Assembly (NCBI RefSeq): GCF_900169275.1
Contig: NZ_FXZC01000009.1
Location: 1-64,000 of the forward strand
Reading direction: 5' to 3'
Length of the DNA: 64,000 nt
Source of the DNA: Brevibacterium casei CIP 102111
GTDB lineage: Bacteria > Actinomycetota > Actinomycetes > Actinomycetales > Brevibacteriaceae
This document shows positions 1-7,643 of the stretch, one piece after another. The first letter of the stretch is position 1; each line of letters opens with the position of its first letter. The notes below the pieces were generated by a model that saw nothing but the letters and a program-made list of their open reading frames with translations, had not been told where the DNA came from and made no database searches. A program made the position numbers and the translations under genes.

Positions 1-78
1 CTCGCTGCTGGTGCGGGACTGCTGCTCGTCGGTGGTGCTGCTGTGGTGCTGACGATGCGTCGGGTGAAGAAGAACTGA
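1..78 (+). CDS. 3' end of a sortase-anchored (LPXTG-type) surface protein, partial
   Basis: The first 25 codons of the window, closed by TGA at 76-78, encode a hydrophobic Leu/Ala/Gly/Val stretch of about 18 residues followed by the basic tail MRRVKKN. This is the typical last segment of a cell-wall sorting signal: a membrane-spanning helix plus a positively charged stop-transfer tail. The LPXTG motif itself would lie just upstream, outside the window, so the identity of the protein cannot be told. Two hairpins follow the stop codon. It could instead be the last helix of an ordinary membrane protein, but the short helix with a final Arg/Lys cluster fits a sortase substrate better. Confidence 0.65.
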   Translation, partial: LAAGAGLLLVGGAAVVLTMRRVKKN

Positions 79-86
79 GTTCTCTG

Positions 87-105
87 ACAGTCACCATGTG
101 ACTGT
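87..105 (+). terminator. Small stem-loop after the surface-protein stop codon
   Basis: ACAGTCAC, loop CAT, GTGACTGT: a perfect 8-bp stem beginning 9 bases after the stop codon. It probably works together with the larger hairpin at 118-146. Confidence 0.4.
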
Positions 106-117
106 GTGAGATCTCGC

Positions 118-146
118 GAGGGGCGTTCCCACTGGGAGCGCCCCTC
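118..146. terminator. Bidirectional terminator between convergent genes
   Basis: A 13-bp stem (GAGGGGCGTTCCC paired with GGGAGCGCCCCTC, one G-T pair) with a 3-base loop lies between the end of the surface-protein gene and the end of the convergent acetyltransferase gene. There is no long T-run, as is usual in high-GC actinobacteria. Confidence 0.75.
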
Positions 147-148
147 CT

Positions 149-697
149 TCACGCCCGAAAGTCGTCCCACCGCACCGGAACCGAGTTCCCCGTCTCCCAT
201 TCCTCCCGGAGGATCGCGTACCCCACCGCATCCCGGACTTCGCCGTCTCCGACCGGCCACGCTCGGCGATGGTGCGCCTCCTTCGACCAGCCGGCCCGGA
301 CGAACACCGTCCTCATCGCGATGTTGTCCTCGCGGGTCTGCCCTTCGAACCGATTCGCCGAGGTGGTCGTGAAGAGATGATCGGTCACCGCCCTGAGCGT
401 CGGCACCCCCAGACCCCGCCCGCGGTGCCGTTCATCCAGCCGCAGATCGAACATCGGAGTGTCATCGCCGAGGTCGTCGAACCGGACGAGACCGACCCGC
501 CCGCGCTCCGTGTCGACGACCCAGAACGCGGCGCCGCCGTCGCCGACGAACCCGGCCGAATCGACGAACGCAGCGGCCTGCTCCGGCGTGCGGGTTCCGG
601 AGTTCGCATGGAACGGGAACGCATTCTCTGAGAAGAACTCGATGAGTCGGTCCCGATCGCTCCCACGCGGGTCGATCGGCTCGAGGACTATGCTCAT
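149..697 (-). CDS. GNAT-family N-acetyltransferase
   Basis: A 182-residue protein of ordinary length for a GNAT acetyltransferase acting on a small molecule or protein with acetyl-CoA. Residues 88-98 (LDERHRGRGLG) match the acetyl-CoA pyrophosphate-binding loop (RxxGxG/A) and are followed by the expected amphipathic helix. The segment around residues 120-135, containing REDNIAMR and then FVRAGW, resembles the closing N-x-A-M...GF/W motif of RimJ/RimL-type members. The substrate cannot be predicted. The ATG at 697 sits 7 bases after a TACGGT -10 element, so the mRNA is probably leaderless and no ribosome site is expected. The gene is monocistronic, convergent with the preceding surface-protein gene and divergent from the next small gene. 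Confidence 0.85.
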   Translation of the reverse strand: MSIVLEPIDPRGSDRDRLIEFFSENAFPFHANSGTRTPEQAAAFVDSAGFVGDGGAAFWVVDTERGRVGLVRFDDLGDDTPMFDLRLDERHRGRGLGVPTLRAVTDHLFTTTSANRFEGQTREDNIAMRTVFVRAGWSKEAHHRRAWPVGDGEVRDAVGYAILREEWETGNSVPVRWDDFRA

Positions 698-704
698 GGA
701 GACA

Positions 705-710
705 ACCGTA
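705..710 (-). promoter_or_regulatory. -10 element of a leaderless promoter (acetyltransferase)
   Basis: TACGGT, then 7 bases, then the ATG at 697. This is the TAnnnT-N6/7-ATG spacing of leaderless actinobacterial transcripts. Confidence 0.5.
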
Positions 711-738
711 CTGCGACGACGCAGACAGGGAAGTGGGA

Positions 739-957
739 ATGAGCCTCGACGACGATCCGTTCGACTACCGCATCACGAAGTCCGGCATGATCATCATCGG
801 CCGCGGCGGTCGCACCGTGATGGAACTCGGCGGCAAGCAGGCTGCGGCGCTCATTCCCAAGCTCGGGGCAGGCGACGCCGCCGACCAGCAGCTCCTTGCC
901 CGCGTCACGGGCAACTATCGCCGTGGCAGCGAACGCCAGTCCGCCCGCCGGACATGA
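739..957 (+). CDS. Small hypothetical protein
   Basis: A 72-residue hydrophilic protein starting MSLDDDPFDYRITKSG, with no signal peptide or membrane segment, and a central Gly/Lys-rich part (GRGGRTVMELGGKQAAA) followed by a basic C-terminus (NYRRGSERQSARR). The ATG at 739 is preferred over an in-frame GTG two codons upstream because AGGGAAG lies at a suitable distance before it. Basic residues and small size would allow nucleic-acid or ribosome binding, but nothing in the sequence proves it. It is encoded between a divergent acetyltransferase and a thioesterase gene. The family is not recognised. Confidence 0.65.
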   Translation: MSLDDDPFDYRITKSGMIIIGRGGRTVMELGGKQAAALIPKLGAGDAADQQLLARVTGNYRRGSERQSARRT

Positions 958-958
958 C

Positions 959-986
959 TTGTCGAACGTTCAGTCAGTGGTAACGT
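959..986 (+). promoter_or_regulatory. Promoter with a palindromic operator candidate (thioesterase)
   Basis: TTGTCG (959-964), a 16-base spacer and TAACGT (981-986), with the ATG 7 bases further on. The spacer holds GAACGTTCAGTCA, whose core GAACGTTC is palindromic and whose right half CGTTCAGTCA resembles half-sites of TetR-type fatty-acid regulators. An operator there would block the polymerase. The regulator is not in the window. Confidence 0.35.
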
Positions 987-993
987 GGATCAC

Positions 994-1812
994 ATGACGA
1001 GCCAAACCCTCAGCGACTTCGCCCGTGCGACCTCCGTGACGCCGACGTCCGAGTCCACCTTCGTCGCCGATCTCGATGGAAGCTGGAAGGTTGCCGGCGC
1101 GATCAACGGCGGCTACCTCCTCGGCGTGATGGGCCGAGCGCTCTCCGAGACCGTTCCCGACCTTCCGGACCCTCTCGTCATCTCCGCGTACTATCTCGGT
1201 CCCGGTGATGCCGGTCCCGCCGAGGTGGCCGTACGGACCATCCGGACGGGACGCTCGAGTGCGACGCTGGGAGCCGAGCTCACCCAGGACGGACGGCCGA
1301 CGATGACGGCCCTGGCCACGTACGGCAGCCTCGGTGGACTGCCGGGCGATGTCGCCACCTCGGCGAGTCCACCGGACCTCCCTGCGCCCGAGGACTGCAT
1401 GCCCATGGCCGACGGACCCCGGGAATTCCTCGACGCCGCACCGATCGTCTCCCAATACGACATGCGCCTCGACCCCGCCACGGCGGGCTTCGCGGCCGGG
1501 AAGCCGAGCGGGCGCGGTCTGCTCCAGGGCTGGATCCGGCTCGGAGACGGTGCCGATGCCGACCCCCTCGCCCTCCTCGCCTTCCTCGACGCCTTCCCGC
1601 CGGTGATGTTCGATCTCGGACGGTTCGGCTGGTCACCGACGATGGAGCTCACCGCGCACGTCCGCGCCCTCCCGGCGCCGGGCTGGATCGCGGTGAAGGT
1701 CGAGACGCGCAACATCGCCGGCGGCATGTTCGAAGAGGACTGCGAGCTGTGGGACTCGACCGGGCGCCTCGTCGCCCAGTCCCGGCAGCTCGCGCGACAG
1801 CCTCGCAGCTGA
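994..1812 (+). CDS. Acyl-CoA thioesterase-like protein (double hotdog, TesB/4HBT_3 type)
   Basis: A 272-residue protein. The N-terminal part (residues about 5-45: FARATSVTP, then DLDGSWKVAGAINGGYLL) is the typical start of the actinobacterial thioesterase-like double-hotdog family related to TesB, which hydrolyses acyl-CoA esters to free acid and CoA. The second hotdog half covers roughly residues 140-265 (containing DAFPP, and TMELTAHVRALP near 220-230). The start ATG at 994 lies 7 bases after a TAACGT -10 element, suggesting a leaderless mRNA; an in-frame GTG three codons upstream is less likely. A TetR-type half-site in the promoter suggests control by a fatty-acid or acyl-CoA regulator. 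The acyl substrate is unknown. Confidence 0.8.
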   Translation: MTSQTLSDFARATSVTPTSESTFVADLDGSWKVAGAINGGYLLGVMGRALSETVPDLPDPLVISAYYLGPGDAGPAEVAVRTIRTGRSSATLGAELTQDGRPTMTALATYGSLGGLPGDVATSASPPDLPAPEDCMPMADGPREFLDAAPIVSQYDMRLDPATAGFAAGKPSGRGLLQGWIRLGDGADADPLALLAFLDAFPPVMFDLGRFGWSPTMELTAHVRALPAPGWIAVKVETRNIAGGMFEEDCELWDSTGRLVAQSRQLARQPRS

Positions 1813-2019
1813 CCGCTCCGACGCGGGGAGGGGAAGTGCGACCCTCGGACGTCTCTCGGGACTGTCGTGCGCGCGTCATGTGACGGCCGACTGCGGTTCG
1901 TGACCGAGCGGGGCGGTCGTGTCAGAGGTGAGGGCTAGGGTGAGTCCATCACCGCCGATCATGCGTCGCCGATCATCGCACCACAGCAGAGAGAACCGAC
2001 CCGGAAGGAACCCGAAGGC

Positions 2020-2391
2020 ATGGCTTCACTTCACTCCCTGAGCATCACCTTCGACTGCCTCGACGTCGAAACCCAGTCGCTGTTCTGGGCCGAGCTCCTC
2101 GGCGCAGAGATCGACGACGGGGCCAATGAGTTCGTTGCGAGCATCGGCGGCATCCACTCCGGAGAATCGCCGACCCCGGGCATGCTCTTCCTCAAGGTCG
2201 ACGACCACGTCGAAACGAAGAACCCGCTGCACATCGACCTCGACGATCCGCACTATCCGGCCGACGTCGACCGGGCGATCGCCCTCGGGGCGACGAAGGT
2301 CGGCTCGTTCGATGAGTTCGGCATCGAATGGACGACCCTCAGGGACCCCGAGGGCTACGTCTTCGACATCGGCCGTCGGAAGCAGAACTGA
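2020..2391 (+). CDS. VOC-family (glyoxalase/bleomycin resistance-like) protein
   Basis: A 123-residue single-domain vicinal-oxygen-chelate protein. The beta-alpha-beta-beta-beta pattern is visible: SLSITFDCLDVETQSLFWAE at the N-terminus (strand then the helix that carries the family's F/W-E) and, at the C-terminus, GIEWTTLRDPEGYVFDI, the family hallmark strand. Substrate and metal cannot be told. GGAAGGAACCCGAAGGC precedes the ATG. A TAGGGT -10 candidate at 1936-1941 would give a leader of roughly 70 bases. The next gene (DinB-like) starts 13 bases downstream, so the two are probably co-transcribed and may serve the same detoxification step. Confidence 0.85.
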   Translation: MASLHSLSITFDCLDVETQSLFWAELLGAEIDDGANEFVASIGGIHSGESPTPGMLFLKVDDHVETKNPLHIDLDDPHYPADVDRAIALGATKVGSFDEFGIEWTTLRDPEGYVFDIGRRKQN

Positions 2392-2404
2392 GGAAGGAAC
2401 CCCG

Positions 2405-2920
2405 ATGAGTCTTCCACTCGACGATCCGAGACCCGCACCGAGTGAACGCGACGGTCTCGTCGACTACCTCGAGTACTACCGACAGGTGCTCAGACGCAAG
2501 GTCGACGGCCTGAGCTCTGCGGACCTCAACCGCACGGTCGGTGCGTCGACGCTGACGCTCGGCGGGATCATCAAGCACCTCAGCCTCGTCGAGTACTCGT
2601 GGTTCCTCGAGGACATCCTCGGTGAGGATCTGCCCGAACCGTTCGCGACCATCGACTGGCGAGCTGACCCCGACTGGGACTTCCACAGCGCCGCCGACGA
2701 TTCCCTTCAGGATCTCCTCGACCTCCACGAGACGGCGTGCGCGGCTGCCCGAAGTGTCCTCGACGGAGTCGACGATCTCGATCAGGAGCTGGTACGACGA
2801 CGTCACGGCCACGTGCACAATGTGCGCTGGGTGCTCATCCACATGATCGAGGAGTACGCACGGCATGCCGGTCACGCTGATCTCATCCGGGAGAGCATCG
2901 ACGGCAGCGTCGGCGACTGA
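2405..2920 (+). CDS. DinB-family (DUF664/mycothiol-transferase-like) protein
   Basis: A 171-residue four-helix-bundle protein of the DinB/YfiT type. The family's metal-binding histidines are plausible at IIKHLSLVEYSW (helix 2), MIEEYARHAGHADLIRE (helix 4) and LHETACAA (helix 3). Actinobacterial members of this group use or are thought to use mycothiol in conjugation reactions. The presence of mshB later in the window shows that mycothiol is likely made here, so a mycothiol-dependent transferase is a reasonable but unproven guess. The start was chosen at the ATG at 2405, 8 bases after GGAAGG. It lies 13 bases after the VOC gene and is probably translated from the same mRNA. Confidence 0.8.
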   Translation: MSLPLDDPRPAPSERDGLVDYLEYYRQVLRRKVDGLSSADLNRTVGASTLTLGGIIKHLSLVEYSWFLEDILGEDLPEPFATIDWRADPDWDFHSAADDSLQDLLDLHETACAAARSVLDGVDDLDQELVRRRHGHVHNVRWVLIHMIEEYARHAGHADLIRESIDGSVGD

Positions 2921-3019
2921 CATCACGCTCCAGAGACCGCTGTGAACAGGCGGACGGGACGGTGCATATGAGACCCTGGAAGGAGACGTTCTTTCCCTGC
3001 CCCCTGACGAAGGCGATCC

Positions 3020-4027
3020 TTGACCTCACCTGCCCCTGACACCACGAGTGCTTCCGACAACCCCGTGCCGCGTTCGAAGGCGTGGATCCCGCTCGACCTC
3101 GTCCGCGGTTTCCTCATCGGCTCCGCCGAGCTCGTCCCGGGAGTCTCCGGCGGTACGGTCGCCCTGGTCACCGGAGTCTACGATGAGCTCATCGATTCCG
3201 CTGCGCACGTCGTCAAGGCCGCGAAGACGCTGGTGACGGGGCCGAACCGGGTCAGAGGCATGCTCGACGAGCTGCGTCGCACCGACTGGTTCCTCATCAT
3301 CCCCGTCCTCCTCGGAATGGCGACCGCCGTCTTCAGCATCGCCGGCGTCATGGCCGGGTTCGTCACGAACAACCCCGAGCTCGCCCGCGGACTCTTCTTC
3401 GGTCTCGTCGCGGCGAGCATCGTCGTCCCGCTGCGGATGCTGCCGGCCAGGACGCCCCGCCAACCGATCCTGCTCGGCATCCTCGCCTTCCTCGCCGCGG
3501 CGGCGCTGGCCTTCTGGATGACGGGGCTGGCCGGGGGAGCGGAGGTCGAGAACCCGCCGCTCATCCTCGTCTTCCTCGTCGCCTCGATCGCCATCTGCGC
3601 TCTCGTCGTCCCCGGCGTCTCGGGATCGTTCTTCCTCCTCGCCGTCGGCATGTACACGACGACGCTGCAGGCCGTCGACAGCCGCAACCTCGTCTACATC
3701 GCGGTCTTCGGGCTCGGTGCCGTGGTCGGACTCGCGGTGTTCGTCAACATCCTCCGCTACTTCCTCCACAACCACCGCTGGTGGACGCTGCTCATCATGG
3801 CCGGACTCATGCTCGGCTCCCTCCGCGCCCTGTGGCCGTGGCAGTCCGCCGCCGAGGTGGGCTCCGACGGGGAGCCGCACGGTGCGGGCGGCCTGCTGGC
3901 CCCCTACGATCCGGTGCTCGGACCGATCCTCCTCGCCGCCGTCGGTGCCGTCGTCGTCCTCATCCTCATCGTCATCGAGTCGCGTTTCGCCGGGAAGCGG
4001 AACGAGGAGTCAAGCCAGGGAGTTTGA
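3020..4027 (+). CDS. DUF368 membrane protein, probable polyprenyl-phosphate transporter (PopT-like)
   Basis: A 335-residue polytopic membrane protein with about eight to ten hydrophobic segments. The opening VRGFLIGSAELVPGVSGGTV and the related internal ICALVVPGVSGSFFLL (about 195-210) are the duplicated PGVSGG-type signature of DUF368. Members of this family (PopT) have been shown in other bacteria to recycle undecaprenyl phosphate across the cytoplasmic membrane for cell-wall synthesis. Assignment of that function here is by family only. The start is TTG at 3020 preceded by GAAGGCG. The C-terminus is a short basic cytoplasmic tail. The gene precedes tpx by 51 bases on the same strand. Confidence 0.85.
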   Translation: MTSPAPDTTSASDNPVPRSKAWIPLDLVRGFLIGSAELVPGVSGGTVALVTGVYDELIDSAAHVVKAAKTLVTGPNRVRGMLDELRRTDWFLIIPVLLGMATAVFSIAGVMAGFVTNNPELARGLFFGLVAASIVVPLRMLPARTPRQPILLGILAFLAAAALAFWMTGLAGGAEVENPPLILVFLVASIAICALVVPGVSGSFFLLAVGMYTTTLQAVDSRNLVYIAVFGLGAVVGLAVFVNILRYFLHNHRWWTLLIMAGLMLGSLRALWPWQSAAEVGSDGEPHGAGGLLAPYDPVLGPILLAAVGAVVVLILIVIESRFAGKRNEESSQGV

Positions 4028-4078
4028 CGTAGAGTGAGCTTCGACCGCATCTGCCTCACGTGAAGGAATGATCGAAGC

Positions 4079-4579
4079 ATGGCGACCACAGCACTCGAAG
4101 GCAACCCCGTCCACACCGTCGGCGATCTGCCCGCCGTCGGCACCCAGGCTCCCGCGTACACGCTCGTCGGCAACGACCTCGGCGAGGTCAACTCCTCGGA
4201 ATTCGCCGACAGCCGTGTCGTGCTCAACATCTTCCCGAGCGTCGACACCGGAGTATGCGCCGCCTCGGTCCGCAAGTTCAACGAACTCGCCGCCGGCCTC
4301 GAGAACACCACAGTCGTGTGCGTCTCGAACGACCTGCCGTTCGCGCAGGCCCGCTTCTGCGGTGCTGAGAACATCGAGAACGTCATCACCGCCTCCGGAT
4401 TCCGCAGCGCCTTCGGCAAGGAATACGGTGTGACCATGGTCGACGGACCCTTGGCCGGACTGCTCGCCCGCTCCGTCGTCGTCCTCGACGCCAATGGCAC
4501 CGTGGTCTACGAACAGCTCGTCGACGAGATCACCACCGAACCCGACTACGACGCAGCGGTGGCCGCACTCGGCGACTGA
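4079..4579 (+). CDS. tpx: Thiol peroxidase (Tpx, atypical 2-Cys peroxiredoxin)
   Basis: A 166-residue protein with the full Tpx layout. The peroxidatic cysteine is Cys60 in [16 protein letters not shown], the conserved Thr sits three residues before it, and the resolving cysteine is Cys94 in [11 protein letters not shown], the position typical of Tpx. It reduces hydrogen and organic peroxides in the cytoplasm using thioredoxin. GAAGGA precedes the ATG by a slightly long distance. The upstream gap contains a TAGAGT -10 candidate near 4030. A strong 15-bp hairpin terminator follows at 4623-4656. Length and motifs match the family with nothing unusual. Confidence 0.95.
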   Translation: MATTALEGNPVHTVGDLPAVGTQAPAYTLVGNDLGEVNSSEFADSRVVLNIFPSVDTGVCAASVRKFNELAAGLENTTVVCVSNDLPFAQARFCGAENIENVITASGFRSAFGKEYGVTMVDGPLAGLLARSVVVLDANGTVVYEQLVDEITTEPDYDAAVAALGD

Positions 4580-4622
4580 GGCACCACCTGCCCCGTCCGC
4601 CGGGGACACTGCCGGCCGTCCA

Positions 4623-4656
4623 CTGGGGCTCAGCGAATCCGTTCGCTGAGCCCCAG
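4623..4656. terminator. Terminator hairpin downstream of tpx
   Basis: CTGGGGCTCAGCGAA / TTCGCTGAGCCCCAG, a perfect 15-bp stem with a TCCG loop, lies between tpx and the convergent PIG-L gene and could stop transcripts from both sides. Confidence 0.85.
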
Positions 4657-4774
4657 CGGCGTCTGCGGTGGATGTTCATCTCCCCGGCCGAGGGTCCACG
4701 GCTGAGGATCCGCGGCCGGGGATCGGCCGCCGAGGGGATCCGCGGTCGAGGGGGCAGCGCACGGCGCCGGGTCC

Positions 4775-5491
4775 TCACATGTCGATGACCTGCACCGGCA
4801 GCGCATACTCGACTCCGGCCTCTTCACCTGCGCTCGTGCAGATGTCGGTAATCATCTCCTTGGGCTCCGGATGATCCGACAGGGCTTCGAGGTAGACGGT
4901 GTGGGCTTCGAGGGAGGCGACGCCCTTGGCGACGTCCTCGGCGCTGAGCTCGATCGCGTTCGTCGGCTCGGAGCCGGTGACGAGGAGACGGGTCGCCTTC
5001 CACGCGGCGAGACCGGCAGCCGCGAGGTCGGTGAACAGCCACGGATTGTCCGCGTCTCGGATCGCATCGATCGTCGCAATCCCCGTTGCGCGGTGGTCGA
5101 CATGATTGAGGCCCCACGGGACTTCGAGGCGCCAGTTGGTCATCATCACGGCGTCGGGACGGAATTCGCGGATCCTCTTCGCGATCGCGTGCCGGAGCGC
5201 CTGATCGGGTTCGAGCAGTCCGTCGGGGAAGTCGAGGATCTCGAGGTCGTCGACGCCGACGATGCGACAGGCATTCGCCTGTTCCTCGGCGCGCAACGGG
5301 CCGACTTCGACAGGCGGGAGGTTCCTGATGCCCGCCTCGCCGTGTGTGAGGAGAAGATAGGCGACGGTCTTGCCCTCACCCGTCCACTTCGCCACGGCCG
5401 CGGATGCGCCGTACTCCATGTCATCAGGGTGGGCGACGATGCAGAGGATGCGCGAGAGTTCGGAATCATCGAGGAGCGGGAGATCGGTCAT
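4775..5491 (-). CDS. PIG-L family deacetylase (LmbE-like)
   Basis: A 238-residue protein with the LmbE/PIG-L zinc-binding signature AHPDD (residues about 20-24) and the second metal motif NHVDHRATG near residue 130, spaced as in GlcNAc-type deacetylases. Family members remove N-acetyl groups from sugar derivatives such as GlcNAc-Ins (mycothiol synthesis), bacillithiol precursors or antibiotics. A separate MshB is encoded at 55289-56626, so this one probably serves a different substrate or acts as the amidase Mca; Mca proteins are longer (about 290 residues), which argues against that. The ATG at 5491 follows TAGGCT by 6 bases, so the mRNA is likely leaderless. Confidence 0.85.
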   Translation of the reverse strand: MTDLPLLDDSELSRILCIVAHPDDMEYGASAAVAKWTGEGKTVAYLLLTHGEAGIRNLPPVEVGPLRAEEQANACRIVGVDDLEILDFPDGLLEPDQALRHAIAKRIREFRPDAVMMTNWRLEVPWGLNHVDHRATGIATIDAIRDADNPWLFTDLAAAGLAAWKATRLLVTGSEPTNAIELSAEDVAKGVASLEAHTVYLEALSDHPEPKEMITDICTSAGEEAGVEYALPVQVIDM

Positions 5492-5497
5492 GACCTG

Positions 5498-5503
5498 AGC
5501 CTA
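5498..5503 (-). promoter_or_regulatory. -10 element of a leaderless promoter (PIG-L deacetylase)
   Basis: TAGGCT on the minus strand, 6 bases before the ATG at 5491. Confidence 0.5.
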
Positions 5504-5583
5504 TGCCTCCCTGGAGACTCGCGCCAGGATCGCAGCGGACTCTGTGCCGTACGATGTCTGTGACGACGACGGAAGGCCTGCTG

Positions 5584-6249
5584 ATGATCCCTCGGCTGCT
5601 GCTCGGCGGAATGCTGAGCCTGAGCCTGTTCGTGACAGGGTGCTCGGCGCTCAGGGTGAGCACGTCGGAACAGAATTCGAAGCCGGTCGAAGTCGGGCTG
5701 AGAGACAGTGCGCAGGCCACACCGGAACCGACCGAGAAGGCGATCCCGGACGGGATGGAGGAGGTCGCAGTCACGCTCGGTGAGGAATGCCCGATCTCCG
5801 TCGAGTTCGCAATCGATCGCCGATGGGGCGATGGGGTGGGCTATTCCGGCTACTGGCTGTACTCGAACGGCGATGCGCGTCTCATCAGCGTCAACTGCTA
5901 CGCGTGGGGCGGGACGCAGCCTCAGGATGTCACCGACGAGGCCATGGACGTGACGTTCTCGGAATCGGGTTCTCGCGTCGTCTCCGAGAAGGTGGGCGAG
6001 ACCCCGGGCGGAGTCTTCTGGACGGTCCAGGGTGTGCTGGGGCCGTCGGAGGTGCGTTCGATCGCGAGCACGGAGTCGGTGCTCTACGGGGCAGTGGCCG
6101 GGATCCGCGACGACGGCCGGCTGTACAAGGTCAGTGTCGAGATGGTGGCGAAGTCCGATGACGCCGAGGCAGCTGCCGTCTACGCGCAGATGCTTCCGAC
6201 GGTGCGCTTCGCCGGAAACGCGCTCACTCCGCCGCCGGGGCTGAACTGA
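5584..6249 (+). CDS. Putative secreted lipoprotein
   Basis: A 221-residue protein starting MIPRLLLGGMLSLSLFVTGC, a compact lipoprotein signal peptide whose lipobox FVTGC places the acylated cysteine at residue 20. The mature part is a hydrophilic alpha/beta domain with two cysteines (ECPISVE and VNCYAWGG) and no recognised motif. The ATG at 5584 is chosen because GGAAGG lies 8 bases upstream and because starting further upstream would bury the signal peptide behind 27 residues. A TACGAT -10 candidate is at 5550-5555. The 3' end overlaps the convergent flavoprotein gene by 26 bases. Function unknown. Confidence 0.75.
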   Translation: MIPRLLLGGMLSLSLFVTGCSALRVSTSEQNSKPVEVGLRDSAQATPEPTEKAIPDGMEEVAVTLGEECPISVEFAIDRRWGDGVGYSGYWLYSNGDARLISVNCYAWGGTQPQDVTDEAMDVTFSESGSRVVSEKVGETPGGVFWTVQGVLGPSEVRSIASTESVLYGAVAGIRDDGRLYKVSVEMVAKSDDAEAAAVYAQMLPTVRFAGNALTPPPGLN

Positions 6250-7567
6250 CCGTCGCCTCCTCCGCTCGCCGAGCCCGGGTGCGTTCCGTGCCGCTCGCGA
6301 CCGCTGCATCCGCTGCACCGCCGGACGTCCGACGCGCCGCTGCCTCATTGCTGTCCATCGCGGGAGCGGAGTCGAGGGTGTCGAGCCGTTTGAGGAGTTC
6401 CCGGGCGGCGATGCGCCCGGCGCGCGTCGCCCCGACCGTGGAACTGGCCGAACCGTAGCCGACGAGGAATATGCGGTGATCGTTCTTCACCGCCACCTCG
6501 GTGTCCATGGCGATTCCGCCTTCTCTGGAGCGCAGGTGCAGGGGAGCGAGGTGGTTGAGCGCGGCGCGGAAGCCCGTGTTCCAGAAGATGACGTCGACGT
6601 CTTCGACCCGTTCTTCGGGGAAGGGCTGCCAGGATTGGGGAAGGGCGAGGCGGTCGCTCCGGGAGGGTCCGAGTCCTTCGGAGGAGGCGGTCGCCTCGGC
6701 AGGGCGGGCGGGGAAGTGGACGCCGTGGGGGAGGATCTCGTCGAACATCCCATGGGAGACGAGGACCCCGGCCTCGACACCGTCGAGGAACTCGCGTCGC
6801 AGCGGAAGACCGGTGGTGCGGACGACGCTGGCCGGCGGCAGACCCGCGAGGGTGCGGGAGCGCACCGCCCGTTCGACTTCGAGACCCCAATTGCCGTCGA
6901 ACTCTCTGGCGGTGAAGTTCGGGGGGCGTCGGGTGGCCCAGAGGGTATCGGTCACCTCGGCGAGCTGGAGGAGGAACTGGGTGGCGGAGATGCCGCCGCC
7001 GACGACGAGGGTGCGCAGTCCGCGGAAGTCCTCGACGCCGCGGAACTGGGCGGTGTGGAGCTGCAGGCCCTCGAACTCGGCGATGCCGGGGACGAAGGGG
7101 ACGTAGGGATGCGTCCACGTGCCGGTGGCGTTGATGATGAAATCGCTGGTGAGGTGGACGCGTTCGCCGTCGAGGCGGACGGTGATCTGCAGTGGTCCGG
7201 TGCCGGTTTCGGCCGAGGTCACGTTCGCCACCTCGGCGGGGCGGACGACGCAGAGTTCGAGTTCGTCCTCGAAGCGGGAGTAGTAGTCGGTGACGATCGC
7301 CGAGGCGGGGACCGAGGGATCGGGGGTGCCCAACGGGAAGCCGGGGAGGTCGGCGATGTGGTTCGTCGACCCCAGGGTGAGTGATTCCCATCGCTGTCGC
7401 CAGGCGCCGCCAGGACCGTCGGCGGCATCGAGGACGATGAAGTCCCGGCCCGGCTTCAGACCGTCGCGCCAAAGGTAATGGGCGGCGGAAAGACCCGCTT
7501 GACCTGCGCCGATGATGACGACTGGCCAGTGGGAATCGGGGAGCAGCTCGGTGAGTCGACAGACCAT
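6224..7567 (-). CDS. Flavin-containing monooxygenase / CzcO-like NAD(P)-FAD oxidoreductase
   Basis: A 447-residue two-dinucleotide-fold flavoprotein. The FAD-binding motif is PVVIIGAGQAGLSAAHYL (residues about 18-35) and the NADPH-binding motif LVVGGGISATQF is near residue 190, the order seen in class B flavin monooxygenases and in CzcO-type proteins. The ATG/TGxF-type motif NATGTWTHPYVP (around 150-160) and a late GYGSASSTVGATRAG complete the pattern. The strict Baeyer-Villiger fingerprint is not obvious, so N- or S-oxidation or a related reaction is as likely. The final 55 residues are an Ala/Arg-rich tail. The ATG at 7567 follows CAGACT by 6 bases (leaderless candidate). It is divergent from an MFS pump. 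Confidence 0.8.
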   Translation of the reverse strand: MVCRLTELLPDSHWPVVIIGAGQAGLSAAHYLWRDGLKPGRDFIVLDAADGPGGAWRQRWESLTLGSTNHIADLPGFPLGTPDPSVPASAIVTDYYSRFEDELELCVVRPAEVANVTSAETGTGPLQITVRLDGERVHLTSDFIINATGTWTHPYVPFVPGIAEFEGLQLHTAQFRGVEDFRGLRTLVVGGGISATQFLLQLAEVTDTLWATRRPPNFTAREFDGNWGLEVERAVRSRTLAGLPPASVVRTTGLPLRREFLDGVEAGVLVSHGMFDEILPHGVHFPARPAEATASSEGLGPSRSDRLALPQSWQPFPEERVEDVDVIFWNTGFRAALNHLAPLHLRSREGGIAMDTEVAVKNDHRIFLVGYGSASSTVGATRAGRIAARELLKRLDTLDSAPAMDSNEAAARRTSGGAADAAVASGTERTRARRAEEATVSSAPAAE

Positions 7568-7643
7568 GGCGACAGTCTGACAGGTTCTGTTGGGTTTTCC
7601 TGTGTGAGTTGACTGAGAATATGGACGGGTTGAGGATGAGGCA

